Below are positions 1-9,757 of a DNA stretch of 64,000 nt, piece after piece. Under the pieces are notes generated by a model. That model was given only the letters and a program-made list of their open reading frames with translations. It did no database searches and was not told the DNA's origin. The position numbers and the translations under genes are program-made. How positions within the stretch are numbered: the first letter of the stretch is position 1; every line of letters begins with the position of its first letter. The stretch comes from Polaribacter sp. L3A8 (GTDB taxonomy: Bacteria > Bacteroidota > Bacteroidia > Flavobacteriales > Flavobacteriaceae): assembly GCF_009796785.1 (NCBI RefSeq), contig NZ_CP047026.1, forward strand, positions 4,160,108-4,224,107, read 5' to 3'.

Positions 1-935
1 AAAATAAAGAATAAAATAGCAAAACATGCTAATAATAAAACAATAGACCATAAAATAGAGCCTTTTCCTGTATGGAGTAATAAACTATAATAAGACCCAA
101 AAGTTACGAGTGGTTGTTTTTTTAGGCTGATAATTTGCCCTGTTTTTTGATGTACAGCAACTTCTTTATTTGTAAGTTTTACATAGTAATAATCTTCCTC
201 ATCTGTAGAAAAAGGGAATTCTATTTTTTTGACTTCATCTAATTTTGTGGATTTAAAAAAATCGAAATTAGTTGTTAAAGTATCTTTTTTTTGTTCAATA
301 TTTATATGAACAGACGTGTCTTTTGGTAATAAAGAAAATTTTTCTAAAGACAAATAAACGCCAGTTACGGTAATGATAATAATAGGAATTAACGTATAAC
401 GCCCTATAATAATGTGGTAATATTGGTTAAAATTTTCTTTAACAATTTTAGAGAAGAACTTAGAAATACCACCTTGTCTTTTTGCAATTAATATAACGCC
501 AGTAACGGAAATTAAGAGTAGTAAAAAAGATACAAACCCAATAATAATTCTTCCTGTAGATTTTAAAAATAACGAACGATGTAGGTTGGTAGCAAATTCA
601 TAAATTGGTTTTTTTTCTATGATTTCTCCAATCTTTTCTCCTGTTTTTGGGTTGATATAAAAAGTAGCACTTTTACCATCTTCTAAAATAACATTTGCAG
701 ATACAAAATTATTTTCATCAACTTCTATGGTTATTACTTCATCATATTTTTGATGCAATACAGCTATTGTTTCGGCAATAGAAATTTGATTCGTAGAAAC
801 CACATCAAACGAATTTAATTTGTCTGATATTGGTTCAAAAGCCAAAATAATTCCGGTTACAGAAGCGATTATAATAAATAAAGCAGAAGATATAGCCAGG
901 GTTAAGTGGCTATATCTCCAAATAGAAATTGTCAT
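1..935 (-). CDS. PepSY-domain membrane reductase (partial, C-terminus off window)
   Basis: This reading frame starts at the ATG at 935 and runs off the left edge, so only the first 311 residues are visible. They hold four hydrophobic segments (about residues 10-33, 128-150, 178-196 and 290-311) and periplasmic PepSY-type stretches between them, the pattern of PepSY_TM proteins. Flavobacterial relatives of this N-terminus often continue into a flavodoxin/NADPH reductase module, which would make it an inner-membrane ferric reductase; that part cannot be seen here. It is the last visible gene of the iron operon, 10 bp behind the DUF2271 gene, which suggests it reduces iron delivered by the TonB receptor. 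Confidence 0.8.
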   Translation of the reverse strand, partial: MTISIWRYSHLTLAISSALFIIIASVTGIILAFEPISDKLNSFDVVSTNQISIAETIAVLHQKYDEVITIEVDENNFVSANVILEDGKSATFYINPKTGEKIGEIIEKKPIYEFATNLHRSLFLKSTGRIIIGFVSFLLLLISVTGVILIAKRQGGISKFFSKIVKENFNQYYHIIIGRYTLIPIIIITVTGVYLSLEKFSLLPKDTSVHINIEQKKDTLTTNFDFFKSTKLDEVKKIEFPFSTDEEDYYYVKLTNKEVAVHQKTGQIISLKKQPLVTFGSYYSLLLHTGKGSILWSIVLLLACFAILFFI

Positions 936-945
936 TCTGTTTTTT

Positions 946-1437
946 TTATTGTGCTAACATTCTTACGTAGCGTATAAATCCTTTTCCTTCAATTTTAGAC
1001 TTTAAATTGGCTGTTGTCAGTTCAAATTCTATATCATCTTTATGATATTCTTGATCTTCTACAGCGGTTTCAAAACGGATTTTGTAGCCTTTGTCTATTT
1101 TATCTTTATCAATTCTAATTACACTAATGGTACGCTGTCCGCCACTAATTGTAGCTCCTGTAATTGCATCGATATCTGCTCTTTTTTTACCTTGAAAACT
1201 CCACCATTCTGTAATGTCAAAATACCATTCATCATCATCACCTTGCACGTATAAAGTTTCTTCATATTCGCCATTTGGGTTTAATAATGACACCACTACA
1301 TAAGCACCCTCGCCCGTGTAGTTTTTCATTTGAATCATACATTTGTATGGAGCACTTTCGCTTGTTTTTTTAAAACTGAATAAGGCGGTTACAACCAATA
1401 AAAATATTGGAACTATAAATAAGATTTTTTTAATCAT
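946..1437 (-). CDS. DUF2271 periplasmic protein with flavinylation-like motif
   Basis: The 163-residue product has an N-terminal hydrophobic segment (about residues 4-21) that looks like a signal peptide or anchor, followed by a DUF2271 domain with the run DITEWW near residue 77. Residues 90-96 read DAITGAT, which fits the D-x-x-S/T-G-A-T/S pattern that ApbE modifies with FMN in FMN-binding domains. From this I infer a covalently flavinylated electron carrier, plausibly passing electrons between the PepSY reductase encoded just downstream and iron in the periplasm. No apbE gene is visible in the window. The family assignment is fairly firm; flavinylation is inference. Confidence 0.78.
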   Translation of the reverse strand: MIKKILFIVPIFLLVVTALFSFKKTSESAPYKCMIQMKNYTGEGAYVVVSLLNPNGEYEETLYVQGDDDEWYFDITEWWSFQGKKRADIDAITGATISGGQRTISVIRIDKDKIDKGYKIRFETAVEDQEYHKDDIEFELTTANLKSKIEGKGFIRYVRMLAQ

Positions 1438-1448
1438 CGTTTAGGGTA

Positions 1449-2918
1449 TTATTTTAAAAAGTTGATTTGTTGTTTTTTTAATAATTCGTTTTCAGAAGCT
1501 AAATCAAAAATAGATTCATCAAAATCTGTTTTTATATTTTTATCAGCACCAATGCTTAATAGATATTTAATAATTTCTGTATTTTTTGCTTTCATTACTG
1601 CTATTTGTAGTGCAGATAAGCTTTCTTTATTTAGTGTATTTACATCAATTTTAAATGCTGCTAACCTTTTTAATAAAGGCAAATTATTTTCTTGGGTTGC
1701 AATATGTAATAACGTATTTCCAGAATTTTGAAGTTTATTTATAACCAATCTGTTTTTTGTTAAAACGTTTAATTTGGCTTCAAAAATATCTGGTTTATTA
1801 GCTTTAAAATTGTTAATCAAATAGTAAGAAAGCGTATTTCCGTCTTTATCAACAGTATTAATATCTGCACCTTTTTCTAATAAGTACTCAATTACATCAA
1901 TAGAGTTTCTACCCACAGCATTGGTTAATGCAGTATGACCGTCATTATTTTTTAGGTTGCTATTTTTTACATCCTTAGATAATAATTTAATAACTTCTAA
2001 ACTATTACTATTGGCAGCATTTATAAAAGGAGAGTTTCCTTCTTTATCTTGTAAATTAGTAGATACGCCTTTATCTATAAAGTATTTAAAAATAGCAATA
2101 TCCTTATTATTTCTAGCGATAAAGTGAAGCGGATTTCTATTATTTGCATCAACAACATTTGGTTTTATTCCGTTTTTTTCTAAAAATTGATACGTTTCTA
2201 AAGTGTTCTGTTTGTTTCTAGAACCTTTACTAGCATATATCATGGCGTTTTTTCCGGTATCAACCCCTTTGTTTAAAAGAATTTTTAAGAATTGTGTATT
2301 TCCTCCTTTTGCAGCATATTCAAAAAGTCCGTTGCCGTTAGCGTCTTTATCATTTATTGAAGCTCCTTTAGTAATTAAAAACTCTACAAGTTTAAAATCT
2401 TTTAAATGAGAAGCAACCAACAACAATGCATTTGCCCCATCATGGTTTTTCTCTTTTGTAATATCTGCACCAATGCTAAAACTATATTTATATAATTCTA
2501 TATCTAATTGACCAGCAGAAGCTGCAAAGTTTAAAAAAGTGTTTCCGTGTGTATCTATTATATCTGTTTTTGCTCCTTTAGAAACAAGGTGTTTCATAAT
2601 TTCTAAATTATTAGTGTATGCGGCCCAAAAAATATACGTTCGTCCATCGTGTGTTTTTTTATTAACGTTATTTCCATTTTTAGCTAAAATATATTCGATT
2701 GTTTTGTTATCTACTTTATTTAAAATGGCATAGACAACGCCATCAAAAGCACTTTTATTTGAAGCAGAAATATCATTTTCTTCTGCAATTTTTTGATCTA
2801 TAATAGAGATACTTGGGTTTGTTTTCCAAAAAGATCTGTTATGAAAAATGTTTGTTTTTTGTGCTTGTATAAGATTTACAAAGAATGTAAATGCGAATAT
2901 TAATATGTTTTTTTTCAT
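1449..2918 (-). CDS. Exported ankyrin-repeat protein
   Basis: The 489-residue product starts with a signal peptide (to about residue 19, ending near FVNLIQAQ) and is then almost entirely ankyrin repeats of about 33 residues, recognisable by recurring DxxGNTxLxxAA-type turns and LLxxGAD-type ends. There are roughly ten repeats and no catalytic domain. Export implies a periplasmic protein-interaction scaffold. It lies 8 bp from the TonB receptor and 12 bp from the DUF2271 gene, so it is almost certainly cotranscribed with them. A periplasmic partner role for the receptor or reductase is inference. Confidence 0.82.
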   Translation of the reverse strand: MKKNILIFAFTFFVNLIQAQKTNIFHNRSFWKTNPSISIIDQKIAEENDISASNKSAFDGVVYAILNKVDNKTIEYILAKNGNNVNKKTHDGRTYIFWAAYTNNLEIMKHLVSKGAKTDIIDTHGNTFLNFAASAGQLDIELYKYSFSIGADITKEKNHDGANALLLVASHLKDFKLVEFLITKGASINDKDANGNGLFEYAAKGGNTQFLKILLNKGVDTGKNAMIYASKGSRNKQNTLETYQFLEKNGIKPNVVDANNRNPLHFIARNNKDIAIFKYFIDKGVSTNLQDKEGNSPFINAANSNSLEVIKLLSKDVKNSNLKNNDGHTALTNAVGRNSIDVIEYLLEKGADINTVDKDGNTLSYYLINNFKANKPDIFEAKLNVLTKNRLVINKLQNSGNTLLHIATQENNLPLLKRLAAFKIDVNTLNKESLSALQIAVMKAKNTEIIKYLLSIGADKNIKTDFDESIFDLASENELLKKQQINFLK

Positions 2919-2925
2919 AATTTTA

Positions 2926-5340
2926 TTAAAATTTATAACGTAAAGTTGTTCCGTAACTAGCAGGAATAATTCTATTTAAATACACTGTACGGTAGGCATT
3001 ATAACCTAATTCATTAAAAATATTGTTACCATAAACATCTAAACTTAATTGCTCATTAAACTTATATGAAACCTGTAGGTTTACGGTTGTATAAGACTTT
3101 AAGTCAAATGGTTTTACACCTGGTTCTACACCTACATGTGTGTAGTTTCTAGACCAAACATTATGAGGGCGTTCTCCTAAATAATAAACACCAGTACCTA
3201 ATGATAGTTTTTTGAAAGCATATCGTAGCCATAAATTAGCCGTATGTTTAGGAGTGTTTAAAGGACTAGAATTAAAATAATAAGATGCATGATCTTTATA
3301 TTTGGCATCTAAATAAGAGTATCCTGCAATAACTTCTAGGTTATGAAGTACACGACCAATAAGTTCAACTTCTATACCTTTTCTATTGTCTTCACCTCCT
3401 TTTAAATAATATCCAAGAAAAGTTCCATCTGTATCTATGGCTTCTAAATTTAAATTTTTACTAACAGTAGAAAAATAAGTAATATTAAAACGTAAAGCAT
3501 TGTTTAACCAAGTAGATTTAAGTCCTGTTTCGAATTGATCCCATCTTTCTGTACCTAACTCGTTGCCGTTAATATCTCTATAAAAAGAAGTCATTGGGTT
3601 AGAGCTACTTGCATAAGAGCCAAAAAGAATAATATTTTTTGTTGGTTTTAGGTTAAACCCAACTAACGGATTTAAGGCATTATCACGTTTAGCTCCTGTT
3701 AAACTTCTACCAATAAAGTTTCCTTTTGTTCTTTCTAAAGAGGTATAACGTATTCCTAAAAACACATCAGCCCAATTTGTTACTGTAATTTTATCTTGTA
3801 TTGTAAACCCATACGACTTTGTTTTAGAACCCGAAGTTCTTGTATTATCTTGTGCTACACTTACATCCGAAGGTAATACATTGTTTATAGTTGTTGTAAG
3901 ATCAACAATGTCTACATAAGGTTTTGTAGTATCTGGGTATGTTGTTGCGTATGCAGCATTATCAAATTCAGTATTTCTATAATCTACACCAATTTGAAAT
4001 GTGTGCTTTAAATTACCTGTTTTAATATCTTTACCTACTAAATCAATTTGTAATACGCTGTTTTTATCACTTCTTCCAGATGCACTATATTCTCTATATC
4101 TTTGCGTGTTTGATAATGTAGGTAAACCAGATCTACCACCACCTTGGTATGAGTATGCAGATTCTTCATATGTTTCTAAGTTAGAAGTAAATAAACCTGC
4201 TTTTAGGGTTAATTTATCATTAACTTTTCTATTAAAACGTACTGCATAGGTGGTGTTTATTGTATTGTTTCTGTCAGACTCAAACCCTATAAATTTATCA
4301 TTCGATAATTTTAAAATATTATTAACATCGTAAGTACCAAGATTTATAGTTCCTTGATCTGGTGTTCTACTATCATCCATATAATCCATTTCTAAAATAA
4401 TATTAGTTTTATCATTTGGTTTCCATGCTAAAGATGGATTGATGTAAATACGTTCTGAATTAACTTTAGCTCTATAACTATCTGCTTTATCATAAGATCC
4501 AGCAATTCTAAAAGCAATTGTTTCTTTTTCATCTAATGGTCCATAAAAATCGAATGTAGGTCTTATTTGTCCAAAACTTCCTGTTCTAAAACTAACTTCT
4601 CCTCCGTTGTAAAACTTAGGTGTTTTTGTTACTACATTAATAACTCCACCTGCAGAACCTAAATCTCCTCCTAAACCTTGGCTAATTGCAGAAACACCTT
4701 TTAATACTTGAATATTATCTACACCAGCCATATCTGTTATAATACCAATACCTCTAAAGTCTGAATTGATTCTAACACCATTTTTTAATAAAGGAATTCC
4801 TCTAAACCCTCTTAACGACATACTTTCTCTAGTATTTCCATAAGTTGCAAATGTATAAACACCAGCAACGTTTTTAGTAACATCACTTAGTGTTAATGCA
4901 TTTTGTTGGTTTATAAGTTTATGAGATAATACAGAAATACTTTGCAATTGTTCATTAGGTGCTAAAGGCAAACGAGTTAGAGTTTCTAATTTCTCTGCTC
5001 TTTTATTTCTTGCACCAAAAAGTTCAATTTCATCTAGTTGTGTGTTACTTGGTAGCTTTAAAACAAGGTTAGGCATGTTTTCTTCTACATTAATATTTAA
5101 AGAGACTTTCTTGTACCCAACACTAGAGGCAATAATGGTGTAATTACCATAGGGTACTTTGTTTATTATAAATAGACCTTCTTTGTTTGCAGAAGCACTT
5201 TGTTTTGTGCCTTTTAAATATACGGTTGCATAGGGTATTACTTCATTGGTTTCGTTTTTTACAATTCCTTTTAATGTTGTTTGTCCATATATTGTGGTTG
5301 CGCAACAACACAATAATAATAAGGATAATAAGGTTTTCAT
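2926..5340 (-). CDS. TonB-dependent siderophore receptor with carboxypeptidase-like N-domain
   Basis: The 804-residue protein has a signal peptide (to about residue 19), a CarboxypepD_reg-like beta-sandwich (about 22-95, GIVKNETNEVIPYATVYLKG), a plug domain (about 130-240, including LRGFRGIPLLKNGVRINS and GGVINVVTKTP) and a 22-strand type barrel ending in an aromatic residue. The plug sequence is of the ferric-siderophore class. It is the first gene of a minus-strand operon with ankyrin, DUF2271 and PepSY genes, which fits ferric siderophore import followed by reductive iron release. The ligand cannot be told from sequence. The 99-bp upstream gap is very AT-rich and shows no clean -33/-7 promoter. 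Confidence 0.9.
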   Translation of the reverse strand: MKTLLSLLLLCCCATTIYGQTTLKGIVKNETNEVIPYATVYLKGTKQSASANKEGLFIINKVPYGNYTIIASSVGYKKVSLNINVEENMPNLVLKLPSNTQLDEIELFGARNKRAEKLETLTRLPLAPNEQLQSISVLSHKLINQQNALTLSDVTKNVAGVYTFATYGNTRESMSLRGFRGIPLLKNGVRINSDFRGIGIITDMAGVDNIQVLKGVSAISQGLGGDLGSAGGVINVVTKTPKFYNGGEVSFRTGSFGQIRPTFDFYGPLDEKETIAFRIAGSYDKADSYRAKVNSERIYINPSLAWKPNDKTNIILEMDYMDDSRTPDQGTINLGTYDVNNILKLSNDKFIGFESDRNNTINTTYAVRFNRKVNDKLTLKAGLFTSNLETYEESAYSYQGGGRSGLPTLSNTQRYREYSASGRSDKNSVLQIDLVGKDIKTGNLKHTFQIGVDYRNTEFDNAAYATTYPDTTKPYVDIVDLTTTINNVLPSDVSVAQDNTRTSGSKTKSYGFTIQDKITVTNWADVFLGIRYTSLERTKGNFIGRSLTGAKRDNALNPLVGFNLKPTKNIILFGSYASSSNPMTSFYRDINGNELGTERWDQFETGLKSTWLNNALRFNITYFSTVSKNLNLEAIDTDGTFLGYYLKGGEDNRKGIEVELIGRVLHNLEVIAGYSYLDAKYKDHASYYFNSSPLNTPKHTANLWLRYAFKKLSLGTGVYYLGERPHNVWSRNYTHVGVEPGVKPFDLKSYTTVNLQVSYKFNEQLSLDVYGNNIFNELGYNAYRTVYLNRIIPASYGTTLRYKF

Positions 5341-5439
5341 AATATTATTTTTTTTCTTTTTTTTAAAATTTATAAATTTTGATATTCTTGTTATAGTTAT
5401 TTACTTTTTTTTTGATTTTTAAAATGTATTTCTCTGTAC

Positions 5440-6342
5440 TTATTTTTTTACAAATGATTCTATGATTGTGTTTATTTCGTCTTCTTTGGTAATTTTATCA
5501 GAAAATAAATGCTTGTATAAAGCTTTGTTTTCTACTTTGGTTTCTAAGGATAAATTTTTATTTCTACTATAAACATCGTCCCATTTATTTCTAACCAATT
5601 GCCATTTACTGCTGTTTGCTTTCCACCAATCAGAAGCTGCTTTACATTTGCTGTCGGCAACTTTTATGTAGGTATTGTATCCTTTTTCTTTAGCTAAAAC
5701 AACATCATCTTTTCCCGCTTTGCGGATAATTTTACTATTGTCTTGGTCATGAAGCCAACCGTAATTTGTAATTTCATGTCTGTTACCTCTTAAAGTGATG
5801 TTGTAATCGCTTCTTTTTGTATATTCTCTTCTTGGTAAAGGAGCAGTGGTTTCATTTTCCCAATAGCTTTTTCCGTCTACATGAACCCAAGTTGCAGAAC
5901 CTTCGTAACGCGGACTGTCATCTACTTGATATACTTTTTGCGTCCATTGTTTTTTTACGTCGCTTTTACTTTTTTGCTCAAAAGTCCAGTTATTATCACC
6001 ATTATACATGTAGAAATCGTTGTTTTCATACAACCAATCTTGTCGCCAGTGTTTAATAATCATTGGGTCTTTTGGGTTACCAACTTGTAATAAATGTTGA
6101 ATAGAGATTTTATTATTCTCATCTTCAATCAAGGTTGCCCATTCTAAACCTTTATCAACTTTAGTTTTAGAAGGTTTATAAGTAGCATCTTCACTATAGT
6201 TAAATGTTTCTGCAAAATTGAAAGTAACTTCATAGCAGCCACACATTTCTTTAATGGCATTTTGATCTTTCTTTTTTTTGCTTTGTGCACTTATAGTAAT
6301 TGAAACTAAAAGTAGTAGTGTAGTTAATATTGATTTAGTCAT
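5440..6342 (-). CDS. DUF6607 family exported protein
   Basis: The 300-residue product has a signal peptide (about residues 1-19, ending ISAQ) and matches what I know of the flavobacterial DUF6607 family: Trp/Tyr-rich, with a conserved early CGCYEVTF stretch and KHWRQDW near residue 100. Its biochemical role is not established. The gene is divergent from the TonB receptor/HmuY pair and shares their 99-bp promoter region. A -7-like TATTTTTG lies on the minus strand at 6384-6377, without a clear -33 TTG. The placement suggests a part in the same metal or haem response, which is inference. Confidence 0.72.
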   Translation of the reverse strand: MTKSILTTLLLLVSITISAQSKKKKDQNAIKEMCGCYEVTFNFAETFNYSEDATYKPSKTKVDKGLEWATLIEDENNKISIQHLLQVGNPKDPMIIKHWRQDWLYENNDFYMYNGDNNWTFEQKSKSDVKKQWTQKVYQVDDSPRYEGSATWVHVDGKSYWENETTAPLPRREYTKRSDYNITLRGNRHEITNYGWLHDQDNSKIIRKAGKDDVVLAKEKGYNTYIKVADSKCKAASDWWKANSSKWQLVRNKWDDVYSRNKNLSLETKVENKALYKHLFSDKITKEDEINTIIESFVKK

Positions 6343-6399
6343 TTTATAATTTTTTTTGGTTTTATAATTATTTTGACAAAAATATAAAATTTATTTAGA

Positions 6400-6425
6400 T
6401 TGATTAAAAATAACGTATATATTTG
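6400..6425 (+). promoter_or_regulatory. Candidate Bacteroidota promoter for the haem-type TonB receptor
   Basis: TATATTTG at 6418-6425 is an exact TAnnTTTG -7 box. A TTG at 6400-6402 lies 15 bp upstream, shorter than the usual 17-23 bp. Initiation here would leave a leader of roughly ten bases before the ATG at 6442 and would exclude the upstream TTG at 6400 as a start codon. Confidence 0.4.
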
Positions 6426-6441
6426 TCGAAAATTATTAAGA

Positions 6442-8571
6442 ATGTTTCTAAATAAAGAAATTACAGTTGTATTACTAATGTTTTCTATTGCTACTTTTAG
6501 TCAAGAAGTAAAAAAGGATTCAACAGAAATTACTGTTTTAGATGAAGTTGTGGTTACTGGGCAGTACAATCCTCAATCTGTAAAAAAATCGGTACATAAT
6601 GTTACTGTTATTAAAAGAGCACAAATAGAAAGTCAGGCAGCCAATAATTTAGCCGATTTATTAAACTTTAATTTAAACTTAACAATTGTACCTAGTTCTC
6701 AAACAGGTAAGTCTACGATTTCTTTCTTCGGATTAGATGCTCAATATTTTAATATTTTGGTTGATAATATTCCTTTAGTAAGTGATAATGGACTTGGAAA
6801 CAACATCGATTTAACGCAAGTAAATTTAGATGATATAGAACGAATAGAAATTGTAGAAGGTGCAATGGGCGTAGAGTATGGCGCAAATGCGGTATCTGGA
6901 GTGATCAATATTATTACTAAAAAATCGATAAAAAATAAGTGGAATATTAATGCTTCTTTACAAGAAGAAACGGTGAGTGATCAGTATGCCTGGTTTAATG
7001 AAGGCAGACATATACAGGCATTTAATATCTCTCATAATATAAATGAAAATTGGTTTGCTAGAGTTGGTGTAAACCGCAATCAGTTTGCAGGTTTTTTTAA
7101 TGGTAAACAAGGAAAAAGCTATTACCAAAATGATGGTTTAAGAGGATATGATTGGTTGCCAAAAGAACAATTTAATTCAACTGCTTTTGTACAATATCAA
7201 AAAGAAAATTTTAAGTTATTTTACAAATTTGAATACTTTAATGAACTGATAAATTATTACGATGAAGCGGTTAGAGCAAATATAGATACACAAGCACAAA
7301 CGAGTAATCCGTCTGCGACGGATAAAACTTTTAGAACGCATCGGTTTGTAAATAATCTAAATATTGTAGGGAGATTAAACGCTGGTGCTAATTATAATGT
7401 TTCACTTTCTTACCAACAACAAAAGCGTTATTTAAACGAGTTTAATTACTACATTTTAAGTACAGAAAGAAGTAATGAAACGGATGAATTATACCAATCT
7501 AGTAAAGTTTTATTTTCTAAAGGGAGCATTAATAACCTTGTAAAAAGTGATTTATTCAATTTTGAGCTAGGTTATGAAACAAGGTTTTTAAGTGGTTTTG
7601 ATACGCAAGCTTCTGGCGATGTTACACAACAAGATAAGACGCAATCTCAGAATAATTATGCTTTTTATGGATCTGGCGAATTTAAGTTTTCTGATGTATT
7701 TTTACTAAGACCCGGAATACGATATGAATATAATTCGCTATTCAAATCTAAAATATTAGCTTCTCTTAGTGCACGTTATTTAATGAATAATGGTTTTGAG
7801 TTACGTGGTAACATTGGTACATCTTACAGAACGCCAAATTTTGAAGAGTTGTATTATTACTTTGTAGATTCTAATCACGATGTTAGAGGTAATGAAAACC
7901 TGAATCCAGAAAACGGGGTTACGGCATTTATCAACCTAAAAAAATACAGTTATATTCATGATTTTTCTTTATTAAATAGTTTAAAGGTTAGTTATTTAGA
8001 TGTTAGCGATAAGATAGATTTAGCTATTGTAAATCCTTCTCCTTTGCAATATCAATACATTAATATTGATGCTTATAAATTATGGGGAATCTCTTCTGAA
8101 AATAGTATTAAAAAAGAGAATTGGACTTTTAATTTAGGTGCTACTTTACAGGGTATTTCTAGAATAGCTACCAATGAAATAAATGCAGAAAACGACTTTC
8201 TATACTCTTTTCAATTAAACACAAGTGCGAGTTACAATATAAAAAAATGGAAAACGGCTTTTACAGTGTTGTTCAAACACAGTGGTAATCAGCAAAATTA
8301 TATTTCATCGGGTACAGATGATAACGGAAATGCTGTATTTTCTAAATCTTCTACCAGCGCTTATAATTGGGTAGATGCTTCTTTAAAAAAATCATTCTTT
8401 AACAATAAAATTCAAGCCACTTTAGGCGGTAGAAACTTATTTGATGTTACTAACGTAAATGTTAGTAATGCAAACACAGACGGAGTAGCACATGCTTCTA
8501 ACAATAATTCTTTGTTATTGGGTTACGGACGTTCTTATTACTTAAAGCTATTATATAACCTTAATTTTTAA
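6442..8571 (+). CDS. TonB-dependent receptor, probable haem/haemoprotein type
   Basis: The frame is open from 6400, but the start at 6442 gives a proper signal peptide (MFLNKEITVVLLMFSIATFS), so I use it (709 residues). The TonB-box region VLDEVVVTG is followed by a plug domain (about residues 40-160, with RIEIVEGAMGVEYGANAVSG) and a beta barrel. There is no carboxypeptidase-like domain, as in the BtuB/HmuR class. The next gene, 25 bp on, encodes an HmuY-like lipoprotein, so haem acquisition is the best guess. The substrate is inferred from context only. Confidence 0.86.
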   Translation: MFLNKEITVVLLMFSIATFSQEVKKDSTEITVLDEVVVTGQYNPQSVKKSVHNVTVIKRAQIESQAANNLADLLNFNLNLTIVPSSQTGKSTISFFGLDAQYFNILVDNIPLVSDNGLGNNIDLTQVNLDDIERIEIVEGAMGVEYGANAVSGVINIITKKSIKNKWNINASLQEETVSDQYAWFNEGRHIQAFNISHNINENWFARVGVNRNQFAGFFNGKQGKSYYQNDGLRGYDWLPKEQFNSTAFVQYQKENFKLFYKFEYFNELINYYDEAVRANIDTQAQTSNPSATDKTFRTHRFVNNLNIVGRLNAGANYNVSLSYQQQKRYLNEFNYYILSTERSNETDELYQSSKVLFSKGSINNLVKSDLFNFELGYETRFLSGFDTQASGDVTQQDKTQSQNNYAFYGSGEFKFSDVFLLRPGIRYEYNSLFKSKILASLSARYLMNNGFELRGNIGTSYRTPNFEELYYYFVDSNHDVRGNENLNPENGVTAFINLKKYSYIHDFSLLNSLKVSYLDVSDKIDLAIVNPSPLQYQYINIDAYKLWGISSENSIKKENWTFNLGATLQGISRIATNEINAENDFLYSFQLNTSASYNIKKWKTAFTVLFKHSGNQQNYISSGTDDNGNAVFSKSSTSAYNWVDASLKKSFFNNKIQATLGGRNLFDVTNVNVSNANTDGVAHASNNNSLLLGYGRSYYLKLLYNLNF

Positions 8572-8596
8572 ACACTAATAAACAAATATTAAAATC

Positions 8597-9679
8597 ATGA
8601 CGAATAAATTTTTAACCTTTATGCTATGTGCAGCTGTATTTTCTTTTACAAGCTGTAGTTCAGAAGACACGCCAATAGCTCCAATAGTTGTAGTTATAGA
8701 CGGAGCAGCTATTTCACCAGAAGTTGGCGGTTCAAACGAACCAAACCAAGTCTATGTAGATTTAAGTACAAATACAACTACTGTTGTAAAAAGAGATTCT
8801 TGGGATTTCGGTTTTTACTCAGGATCTGAGTTTAGAGTAACTATTAATGGATCTCTATATATGGCTACAGGTCAATTATCATCAACAGATATAGATGCTG
8901 TAAACGCTACAACAGCAGAAGTGCAAGAATTACAAGAAAAAGTTGCTGTAGGTACTTTTGATCCAGAAAACACAACGTATGTAGATGCACCAAATGGTAC
9001 AATAACAGCAACTGCAATTGCAGAAATTTCTGATACAGACGCAAATAATAAAGTGTATCTAGTAAACTTAGGTTACGAAGTTGGTACAGAAGCGGCAGCA
9101 ATAGGAAGTGTCGCAGTTGCAGGAGATGCTAGAGGATGGAAAAAAATAAGAATCTTAAAAGATGGAAACAATTATGTTTTACAATATGCAGATTTAGATG
9201 CTACTACACATAAAGAAGTAACCATTGCTAAAAGTGCAACGCATCATTTTACTTTTTTTAGTTTTAATACAGAAAGTGAAGTTATTGTAGCTCCAGAAAA
9301 AACAAATTGGGATTTAAACTTTACTGTTTTTACAAATGAAATTGAAGGTTATGGTTCTTATGGGTATTCTGATTTTGTAGTTAATAATACAGCTTCTTCT
9401 GCATTGGTTTATATGCTAGATATAGAAGAAGGTGCATTTACTTATGATGATTTTTCTATTACCGATGTAGACGCTACAAAATTTACTACAGACCAACGTG
9501 GTATTGGTAGTAGCTGGAGAAACGGAGGAGGACCAGGAAGTTTACCTTCTTTAAAAGACAATGTGTTTTATGTTGTTAATGATACAGATGGTAATTTATA
9601 TAAATTAAAATTTTTAGCACTAACTAATGAAGCAGGAGAGCGTGGATATCCTGAATATGTATATAGTTTATTGCAATAA
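8597..9679 (+). CDS. HmuY-like haem-binding lipoprotein
   Basis: The 360-residue product has a lipoprotein signal (VFSFTSCSS, lipidated Cys at about residue 20) and HmuY-type motifs: YVDLSTNTTTVVKRDSWDFG in the first third and a second WDLNFTVFTNE half. HmuY of Porphyromonas is an outer-membrane haemophore that hands haem to its TonB partner HmuR, and this gene follows such a receptor directly. The protein is longer than P. gingivalis HmuY but similar in length to flavobacterial members as I know them. The axial haem ligands cannot be assigned by eye. A rho-independent terminator follows. Confidence 0.78.
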   Translation: MTNKFLTFMLCAAVFSFTSCSSEDTPIAPIVVVIDGAAISPEVGGSNEPNQVYVDLSTNTTTVVKRDSWDFGFYSGSEFRVTINGSLYMATGQLSSTDIDAVNATTAEVQELQEKVAVGTFDPENTTYVDAPNGTITATAIAEISDTDANNKVYLVNLGYEVGTEAAAIGSVAVAGDARGWKKIRILKDGNNYVLQYADLDATTHKEVTIAKSATHHFTFFSFNTESEVIVAPEKTNWDLNFTVFTNEIEGYGSYGYSDFVVNNTASSALVYMLDIEEGAFTYDDFSITDVDATKFTTDQRGIGSSWRNGGGPGSLPSLKDNVFYVVNDTDGNLYKLKFLALTNEAGERGYPEYVYSLLQ

Positions 9680-9724
9680 TTTAGTTACTCAATCAGTGCG
9701 TAAATTGTTATTTTAGTTGGAAAG

Positions 9725-9757
9725 GCCGTTTAGACGAAAGTTTAAATGGCTTTTTTA
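9725..9757. terminator. Bidirectional rho-independent terminator
   Basis: An 11-bp stem with two G-U pairs (GCCGTTTAGAC at 9725-9735, GTTTAAATGGC at 9740-9750) and a GAAA loop is followed by six Ts. It sits between the convergent HmuY-like and HTTM-like genes, and an A run on the other side allows use from minus as well. Confidence 0.8.

Noticed and set aside
6400..6441. Upstream TTG start of the haem-type TonB receptor
   Set aside because: The extra 14 residues would precede a normal signal peptide and overlap the likely -7 box.
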